From: Bidens hawaiensis
Lineage: Eukaryota; Streptophyta; Magnoliopsida; Asterales; Asteraceae
Length of the DNA stretch: 64,000 nucleotides
Direction: 5' to 3'
NCBI GenBank assembly: GCA_021521415.1
Contig: JAIQDT010000225.1
Span: 1,612,001 to 1,676,000 of the forward strand
The notes under the pieces were generated by a model. It was not told the origin of the DNA. It saw only the letters and a list, made by a program, of their open reading frames with translations, and made no database searches. Of this stretch, positions 57,582 to 64,000 are shown piece after piece; positions within the stretch are counted from its first letter, which is position 1; every line of letters begins with the position of its first letter. The position numbers and the translations under genes were made by a program.

Positions 57582-58301
57582 ATGGTGCTTTCATTCTCGT
57601 CCTCTTCTTCCCGCAACGATGAGCCAACAATCGAGGAGCTATTGACCCAACACCGCCAAATCAAACACAAGGAAAACCCGACATTCGACGAGATGTTGGC
57701 CACTTTGGCGGAAAGCCAACAACTACTCACGGTGATTTTCGCGCGCATTGTCGGACAAATTCCACAGCCTCCGCCACCCAAACCATTTGGTCCGAACCCC
57801 GTCCTAGATCAAATACACTCCTCCGTATCCATAAAACGCACTCAACGCCATCACAAAACAGCCCCAAAAACCCCGCCTTTATCGACATCGTTTACCCATC
57901 AAGCAACCCTGAATTCGTTACAAAAACGACCCCGTGGGCACCACAAATCAGCCCCCAAAACAGCCTCAAATTCAACCTCAAACAACACCTTTCGACACCC
58001 AAAATTTTCCACCAAACCGTCACCTAAACGGACAACACAAAGTGCACGAATATCTAACCAAATACCAAGACGTGCAACCATTGCTAACCCAACTCCAAAA
58101 CGTTCACCAACACCACAACAGTTAGCTCTTGAAGTCGGACTTCGCGAATGGCGGCCGGTAATGACTACACCAAATGCTTTTGGGAGAGTCGAATGGCGAC
58201 CACCGTGGGAAATATATTCCGTTCTTGAGGACAAGAACGTTTTGAAGTGCGGGAGTATTGATACGTGCCTAACATGTCAACAACCAATTATCCACGTTTA
58301 G
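57582..58301 (+). CDS. Gag-like ORF of the small LTR element
   Basis: A 239-codon open frame starting one base after LTR1; its ATG overlaps the TGGTGCTTTCATTC primer-site candidate (57583-57596). The N-terminus is MVLSFSSSSSRNDEPTIEEL, followed by a short helical segment (DEMLATLAESQQLLTVIFAR) and a Pro-rich stretch. The rest is basic and low in complexity (HHKTAPK, SPKRTTQ), ending EDKNVLKCGS close to LTR2, then running into it. It resembles the N-terminal part of gypsy gag without capsid core, zinc knuckle or enzyme. Whether it is translated is unknown; an intact frame in a short element is notable. Confidence 0.5.
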   Translation: MVLSFSSSSSRNDEPTIEELLTQHRQIKHKENPTFDEMLATLAESQQLLTVIFARIVGQIPQPPPPKPFGPNPVLDQIHSSVSIKRTQRHHKTAPKTPPLSTSFTHQATLNSLQKRPRGHHKSAPKTASNSTSNNTFRHPKFSTKPSPKRTTQSARISNQIPRRATIANPTPKRSPTPQQLALEVGLREWRPVMTTPNAFGRVEWRPPWEIYSVLEDKNVLKCGSIDTCLTCQQPIIHV

Positions 58302-58610
58302 TTTTATTGAAATTTACATTTGCAATCAAGTTGTATATTTCCTTTAAGTTAGTGTAGTGGGGTAGTTTCTTATTAGTCCATGTTCTCATCAGTTATTGCA
58401 CATGCATATTTATCTCTTCAAGTTTGTAAGCCTATATATATTTATCTCTTCAAGTTTGTAAGCATATATATGGCCTTCTTGTTATGTTTAATAGGAAGAA
58501 GAAAATTATGAAGTAAAATTATGTCTTGTTCTCTCTATTTCTTTGAAGTCTAACCCGCTCAAAGGGTCACTATCTTGGGAGATTAGCCATATCGAATCCG
58601 GCTTCTATCA
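58259..58610 (+). repeat. LTR2 of the small element
   Basis: 352 bp, TGATACGTGCC...TCTATCA, followed by target copy GCATG. Contains a short duplication of TATTTATCTCTTCAAGTTTG, also present in LTR1. Confidence 0.92.
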
Positions 58611-58615
58611 GCATG

Positions 58616-59438
58616 CTTCAAGGTTCATAAATACAAGAACATGCGTGACATGTATTGTGTTGCTTTCATTCACACACATGTGATATTGTGGGCATACCGA
58701 GTTATTAATGTAAGAGTTTGATTTGTTGCTCGGAAATCACGAATTAAAGAAAAGGTATTCTAGTGTCGTTTATAATTACTAGGGCAGATTTTAGTAAATA
58801 TTTTAATATCATTTTACAATGAAAATGATACCATCTTCAATCCAAAGCATAATATTAGACATATACTAATAAACATAAGAAAATGGCAATTTGAAAAATA
58901 ATTAAGCCTTCCTGTTTAGTAATACCGTACAAATTATGCATATTACTGTTAATACACGTACAATCGAAATGACAATGAACTAACTCCCATCAACTTATAG
59001 CCAAAATTTAAAGGGAATCTCTTTTAGGGTTCCTAGAAACAAATAAAAATGTATGATGTGACCGACATGCATCTGAGTTAACAATTATTTTATAATCATG
59101 GCATACCTTTTGCAGGGAGAATAAAAGAGGAATTCACACATCCCCATATGTCTTGAGTAGTAATATTCTCTTCAACAGTTACTTGTTACCAATGTAGCAA
59201 CTAACACTTGATACCAAATGAATTCAACAGTTACTGTTACAAACAATATAAACACACACAGAAACACTTAGTCCTCAAATCATTTTGTGTAAAAATAGCA
59301 ATTTTAATTCAAACATTTTCCATCAAGGGACACAAATTTAGGGTTTCCTTGATCACAACTTCCTCACCAAGTCTTGTAATTCATCAGCTACGCTGTCGCT
59401 ATCTCGTCGTCCTTAGCGTGATCTGGTAGTAACACCCC
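58616..59438. other. Intergenic DNA and presumed 3' UTR of the MYB gene
   Basis: No repeat family or ORF was recognised. The part next to 59439 should include the MYB 3' untranslated region (minus strand). Confidence 0.5.
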
Positions 59439-60728
59439 TTAATGAAGTATTCTTTGATAGTTGGACGAATTCATAAAATTAGTCATAGTCGTGTTGCTAA
59501 TTAGTGAACTCATTTCGCCCCAATCCATGCTATCTCCACATGTAATAACACTGCTGCTTCCACTTGTGTTTACTTCACACATATCTCCATACAAGAACTC
59601 CAATCCATCAACTTTTTGTGGGTTGTTACTATAATACATTTCCTCAATCACTGACGGGAATGTCCCACTTTGCCCCTCTTGCATAGGCAGTATATTGTGT
59701 TGGCTATCTGGCAACATTAATAAAGAAGTAGACAAAGGAATACTACATGCAGTAAAGTTCTGATCATTTTGTGATGATGCTTGAAGATCAATCAAATTAC
59801 TGTCAATGGGAATTTGTGAGACCATGTTGTTTGACTGATTCACATTATCATCAGAAGCGAATTTCCCGCCAAGCATGATAAGTAGTTTCCGTATTGATGC
59901 ATGATCACTGACAAAGCAAGGTTCTTGATTCGTGAAGGGCACCTGCGGCATCACTGGCAGCTCAGGCATATAAGGATCTCTAGAGTTAATGTTTTCACTG
60001 CCACTAACAACAATGGATGATGGAATTTCTGAGTGTGATCGCGCTTTCTTCGTTAATAAATCTCCATTTAGGCGATAAATCAGATCTTTTCGCTGGTTAC
60101 CCAAAAGCTTCTTCTTCAGCCTTGTATTCCAGTAGTTCTTTATATCATTATCAGTTCTTCCGGGCAATTGGGCTGCGATTATAGACCACCTGAACAAGCA
60201 AACAACGTATGTATGCTAGAACATCAAAAACAAACTCTAAACTACAAGTTCCATCAACAAACATATAAATTGTTGTAAAAAAGGTGCTAATAATTACCTG
60301 CTTCCTATGCTGACATATAGGTTGCAAATTATTCGATCCTCTTCTTCAGAAAAACCTCCGTGCTTGATGTTTGGGCGGAGGTAATTCAGCCAACGGAGGC
60401 GACAACTCTTCCCACATCTTTTAAGACCTAATTATAATTTCATAGAAAATGAACAAACTTGAAAATAAAAACTTCTAAAGACTTAGTACCAACAAATCTA
60501 TCAAAGAAACATGTATTTTGATTATAAACTGAAAAAGAAAAATACAAAGCCCTAATTTGTGAAGTTATTATGAGCATATAAGCAAAGTATACCAATTTTC
60601 TGAGGCAAAGCAATCCAGTTACCGCCGGTACCATGTTCTTCGATATACGCTTTAAGCTTAGCATCTTCTTCTGGAGCCCATGGACCTTTTTTCACATTAG
60701 CTTTGTCACAGCAAGGTGCCCTCCCCAT
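59439..60728 (-). CDS. R2R3-MYB transcription factor, subgroup 14 (RAX/MYB36-like)
   Basis: Three exons on the minus strand: 60728-60593 (136 bp), 60427-60298 (130 bp) and 60189-59439 (751 bp), giving 338 residues. The introns (165 and 108 bp) have GT/AG ends and sit at the standard MYB positions. The start [17 protein letters not shown] is the conserved family start; an in-frame ATG at 60851 only lengthens the frame into the leader and is rejected. R2 is about residues 14-62 and R3 about 67-113; R3 has Phe in place of the first Trp, as usual in plants ([15 protein letters not shown]), and ends [20 protein letters not shown]. The C-terminus is Ser/Asn-rich with acidic stretches, suited to activation. 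Subgroup 14 members control axillary meristem initiation (RAX) or endodermal differentiation (MYB36); which one applies cannot be told here. No defect was seen. Confidence 0.93.
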
Positions 60729-62081
60729 ACTTTTCTCCTTCAATTTTCTTGATAAACAAAAATATGTAGTGTCTATATTTCTCAAGCTTTTACACAAATC
60801 AGAATAATAATTGAAGGAACAAGAGTTATAGTCTGTAAAGGAGATCTGCAAAACGGAAAGGGATAAAACATGTGTTCTTGAGCAGCCATTTAATAATTAA
60901 AAAGAAGGTGTGGCTTAAAGAATACAGTTATTAATTGGCAGAAAAAGGAATAGGTTTTTTTCTGCTTGTCTTTCATTGTAGAGCATCATTTGTTAAAGCC
61001 TCAGGACTGTGATATTTTGGAAGTTTCTATGTTCAAATACTCTACCTTTACCATAAATTCTTATGCTGTCTAATTGTATATTCCGCATACTTTATTTTAG
61101 ATTAAAATAAGTTTTCATGCTCTGCATTATCTTACAATCATGGATTTTGTAGATTAAATTACATGAATAAAACTATTATAATTAAAAGTTTAATTATTAC
61201 TTTTAGTTTGCATTACTACAAAACTTTTGAGATTCCTAAGTGATGTTTTAGGGTTTATGTTAAATAAACTATTCCAGTTTCTTGTCCTAATTTCTCTTTA
61301 GGTAAAAATACATCTTCTTGAATTAATGTTGATGCGCATCGGGCTTTTGCTCCGAAAATATTGTTAACATACTTTTGGCTAACATCATCAAAATGTGTAC
61401 TCCACGTTGAACTTTTTGTGAAAGTTAATATGTGACTTACTTTTGAGACAGTTTAAGTTATATCGCTATATCAGCCATGGTATTTGAGCCGCACCATAGC
61501 TTCGCTACTATATTTTCCAAGCAAAATTCCGTAGCACAATTAACGGATATATATATATAATTTCCGTAGTAGTGTTTTCATATGTGCAACTGGACAATGC
61601 ACGCAATGTAGAGTTAAAAACCCCTCCACATAGAAAGGATTAGGAGCCACGTACACCCAGAAACCGAAATAAAGAAAAATCACTTTAAAGCGTTTCTACA
61701 CCAGAAAGACCACTTCCCAAAAACTCCCTAACCCTATTATTCAACCATAATAGGTCAAATATTTCATAATAGGTCAAATATTTCACATCATTGATAACCT
61801 CTTCTACTTTCACCTCTCTTTCCTACAATGTGTTCTCGAGTTCATATTTAAAAAGAAAAACAAAGAAAAAAGAGTTTTATTTTCTTAACTTTTTTTTGGC
61901 ATATCTTCTTTCTCTCCAAATCTTTCCAGTTTAGAAATATACAAATTCCCTGATTTTACTTCTCATTTTCTCCCTCTCACATCCTTTCTTTTCTTTCTAT
62001 GAAACTCAAGAACACCCATTTTATCTTTTCCTTCCTTTTTCTTTCCTTAAATAAAACTCAGGAACACAACATTTATATATT
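60729..62081 (-). promoter_or_regulatory. Upstream region of the MYB gene
   Basis: Presumed 5' UTR and promoter. It is AT-rich with long CT-rich tracts (61795-62045) and a tandem pair of TAATAGGTCAAATATTTCA near 61748-61787. No specific TATA box or operator could be fixed. It is bounded upstream by the CACTA-like sequence at 62082. Confidence 0.45.
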
Positions 62082-62499
62082 CACTACGTGAAAAATGACC
62101 TTTGGCCACACGGAAAAAGTGTGGCTGTAGGCATTTAGCCACACACATCTGGTTCAGGTCATGTGTGACCAAAGGTCGCGACATCGTAAGTATGATATGG
62201 CCACACACAGTTTTTAGTGGCCTTTTGTGGTTATAAATGTGGCTAAAGGGTACCAGCATTAGTTGATGGCCATCAAGAAGCCTCTCCAATAAGTGTGGCT
62301 AAACGGTAGAAAATGGCCACATGACTATTTACTAGGTGTGACCATTGCACGTATAGAGCTACATGAATTCATGTTTCAAATACATGAATTTTATAATAAT
62401 GTGGCCAATATGGTTGTGGTAAGAGAGCATTGTGACCTATACCGTGTGGCTATAGCAAAACAATGGCCACTTGAATTTAATAATAGTGTGGCTAATTAT

Positions 62500-62840
62500 A
62501 TCATATAGACACCGGATGTTATATTAAATGTGGCTAAAAATGTTTACTTGCCACTTAAACACTCATTTGTAGATTATAGTGTGGCTATTGTCTTAGCGTT
62601 TGTCACACATAATGCTTTTCGTAATTTAAAGTGTGGCTACTATCAAACTTTTCTTCACAAATAGTGATGTATTGTGTGGCTAATCATATCATATAGAAAC
62701 TGAGGTTATTGTCAATGTGGCTAAAAATGTGAACTTGCCACTCAAACACTCTTTTGTAGTGTGTGGTGTGGCCATTATCTTACCATTTGTCACACATGAT
62801 GCTTTTGTAATATAAAGTGTGGCTATTATCATACTTTGGT
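62500..62840 (+). repeat. Tandem duplication of about 180 bp inside the CACTA-like piece
   Basis: About 62500-62650 and 62683-62835 align, each running from ATATCATATAGA through TGTGGCTAAAAATG, TTGCCACT and TTTGTCACACAT to AAAGTGTGGCTA, with scattered differences. Confidence 0.75.
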
Positions 62841-63262
62841 CACACATAGATAAATGTTGCTAAATGGTAGCAATGACCACATCAATTTACTGTAAGTGTG
62901 TCATTTTCTATTATATAGTCACATGAATTTATTGTAAGTGTGGCAAATGGTTAATTTTAGCCACACAAAATTTTTTCAATTTTAAGTGTGATTATTGTCT
63001 AACCTTTAGTCACACATAATAATTTAAGCGTGCCTGTTGTATAACTTTTGGTCACATATCACTACTGGATAATTGTGTTGCTTCCTACGCTCCTTTCCGT
63101 TGGAAACGCGTTAGACATTTCAAAGCATAACTTTGTAAATATAACTAAACACATTAGCATAAATTCAAAAAAGGTTTTTTTCACAAGTTTAACAAACCCA
63201 ATAACATAAATTCAAAACAGGTTTACATTACCAAACCTTCACTAATAAGTTATAAATTCAAA

Positions 63263-63453
63263 TATTTGAAACTACTACTAATTACTATCGACCTCAAACT
63301 TTCTCGTAAACTCATAAATTGTTTTTGCCTCCTTTCTTCATTTTCCTTAAGTTCTTTTTCCAATTGTTCCATTCGTTGCATTTGTTCTTCCAACTCGTTT
63401 CTTGACTTCCGCCCAATACTTTTTCTTGCTTTCTTTGCTGAGGTGGGTATCTA
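63263..63453 (-). pseudogene. Plant En/Spm (Ptta) transposase C-terminal fragment
   Basis: Minus strand: SAKKARKSIGRKSRNELEEQ, then MQRMEQLEKELKENEERRQK, a highly charged coiled coil matching the C-terminal part of plant Ptta/En/Spm transposases (the GRKSRN...LEEQ pattern). A reading in another frame just upstream (KRIEVFLDTHLSKESKK) looks like the preceding segment, so there is a frameshift. The catalytic core is absent. Confidence 0.55.
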
Positions 63454-63640
63454 AGAATACTTCAATCCGCTTAACTATTCGACCATGTTCTTTTTCCTAA
63501 TAAGTAATGTAATAAACGTTATAGCACAAACAATTATAATTTTTTACCTAATTTTTTAAGATTGAATTTACAAATAAAACTAGCTTACCAAGCGGATACG
63601 ATGCTCATCAAACCCTATTGAACAGACCATATTAGGGGTG

Positions 63641-64000
63641 TGCAGAAATAGGGTCGACCCGAAATTACCCGAGAACCGGACCGAAATTTAACCAAAACCG
63701 GGACCGATATGCTGCATAGGGTTGGTCTTCAGTTCCTATATATTTGCATTTCGGGTTCGGGTCGGTTACCCTGAAAACCGTCTAAAAACCGAACCCGACC
63801 AAACATATAATCATAACCTAAGTAAGCCTGGTAGAGCCATGGATAATCAGCCTCCGATTGCTTCATATTTGCAATTGCAACTTACAGGGACGGTGGCGGT
63901 AAATCTATGGTGATTGAAGAGGTGTTTTGAGTATTTGAATCTATGGTAGTCGGGGATAATTGTGCATGAGAAAAACCAGGGAAAGAAAAAGGTTCAGATA
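63641..64000. other. ACCCGAAC-rich low-complexity region at window end
   Basis: Contains AGGGGTGTGCAGAAATAGGG and repeated ACCCGA/AACCG words, as in many short plant MITE-like repeats. The ends cannot be defined within the window. Confidence 0.35.

Larger units (their letters stand above)
45106..58610 (+). mobile_element. Small non-autonomous LTR element (about 1.4 kb), split by a copia insertion
   Basis: LTRs begin TGATACGTGCC and end GGCTTCTATCA. LTR1 is 45106-45148 plus 57222-57581; LTR2 is 58259-58610. The exact target duplication GCATG lies at 45101-45105 and 58611-58615. Removing the 12-kb copia insert and its TSD leaves about 1432 bp, with one gag-like ORF (57582 onward) and no pol. 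It fits the small terminal-repeat elements (TRIM-like, or TR-GAG when gag is kept). Confidence 0.88.
62082..63640 (-). mobile_element. CACTA-like transposon piece with subterminal repeats
   Basis: Begins CACTACGTGAAAAATGACC, the style of a CACTA (En/Spm) terminus. More than ten copies of GTGTGGCTA or its complement then occur in both orientations up to about 63060, typical of subterminal transposase-binding repeats. A transposase remnant lies at 63263-63453. The opposite terminus and the 3-bp target duplication were not found, so this is a fragment or deletion derivative. Confidence 0.55.

Noticed and set aside
57899..58234. 111-codon minus-strand ORF
   Set aside because: Antisense of the gag-like ORF of the small LTR element.
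60728..60851. Upstream in-frame ATG for the MYB protein
   Set aside because: Would add 41 residues with no family similarity; the conserved MGRAPCC start is at 60728.
1..64000. CRISPR array, prokaryotic operon or ribosomal RNA
   Set aside because: Repeats present are LTR minisatellites or transposon motifs without regular spacers, and no rRNA-like or operon-like structure was seen.

Overview
This window is intergenic plant nuclear DNA, almost certainly from a eudicot. The AT-rich background, LTR retrotransposons primed by initiator-methionine tRNA, Helitron ends and an intron-containing R2R3-MYB gene all point that way. The style of the elements, especially copia elements with an extra ORF after pol, suggests the daisy family (Asteraceae), but that is an inference. 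There is one clear host gene, a MYB transcription factor at 59439-60728 on the minus strand. Most of the rest is nested transposable elements, whose ends I fixed by matching terminal repeats and target-site duplications (TSDs).

Layout. (1) 1-~14930: a gag-protease-only Ty3/gypsy element (Athila/Tat-like), split near the start of gag by a complete Tekay-like gypsy element (105-11740, TSD ATACT, LTRs of about 2.9 kb). (2) 15227-26603: a minus-strand copia (SIRE-like) element cut off inside reverse transcriptase. It keeps an RT/RNase H remnant, a broken extra ORF and one LTR, and holds two solo LTRs (15545-18155, TSD GGTAA; 22469-24701, TSD CGAAA). (3) 26604-30186: AT-rich DNA with a tRNA-like SINE candidate, an inverted Helitron terminus and captured exon-like pieces. 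(4) 30187-38752: a complete, very young minus-strand copia element (TSD CCACC) whose single gag-pol frame has two in-frame stops. (5) 38753-45105: two Helitron-like segments ending in hairpin plus CTAG|T at 42076 and 44930, with gene fragments and a second copy of a 0.76 kb repeat also found at 28138-28905. (6) 45106-58610: a small LTR element of about 1.4 kb (TSD GCATG) with a gag-like ORF, interrupted in its first LTR by a 12.07 kb SIRE-like copia element (45149-57216, TSD TTTAG). (7) 58616-64000: the MYB gene, its upstream region, and a CACTA-like transposon piece with a transposase remnant.

The most unusual signals are in the non-coding parts of the copia elements. The plus-strand SIRE-like element carries about 20 exact copies of GCGAAGTT or its complement, confined to the LTR, the leader before gag and the spacer before the extra ORF; several are arranged as hairpins with exactly 5 nt between the arms. 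The minus-strand SIRE-like element shows the same distribution with a different motif (near TRCTCGAR). The young copia element has an array of GGGC-TTCG-GCCC hairpins and a tripled 22-bp sequence in its leader. The extra ORF of the SIRE-like element starts 2 nt after a good splice acceptor with a branch-point-like sequence, suggesting expression from a spliced RNA.

All retroelement proteins here are broken by stops, frameshifts or changed catalytic residues, so none of these copies looks autonomous. Some still have nearly identical LTRs, which implies they were moved by proteins from other copies.
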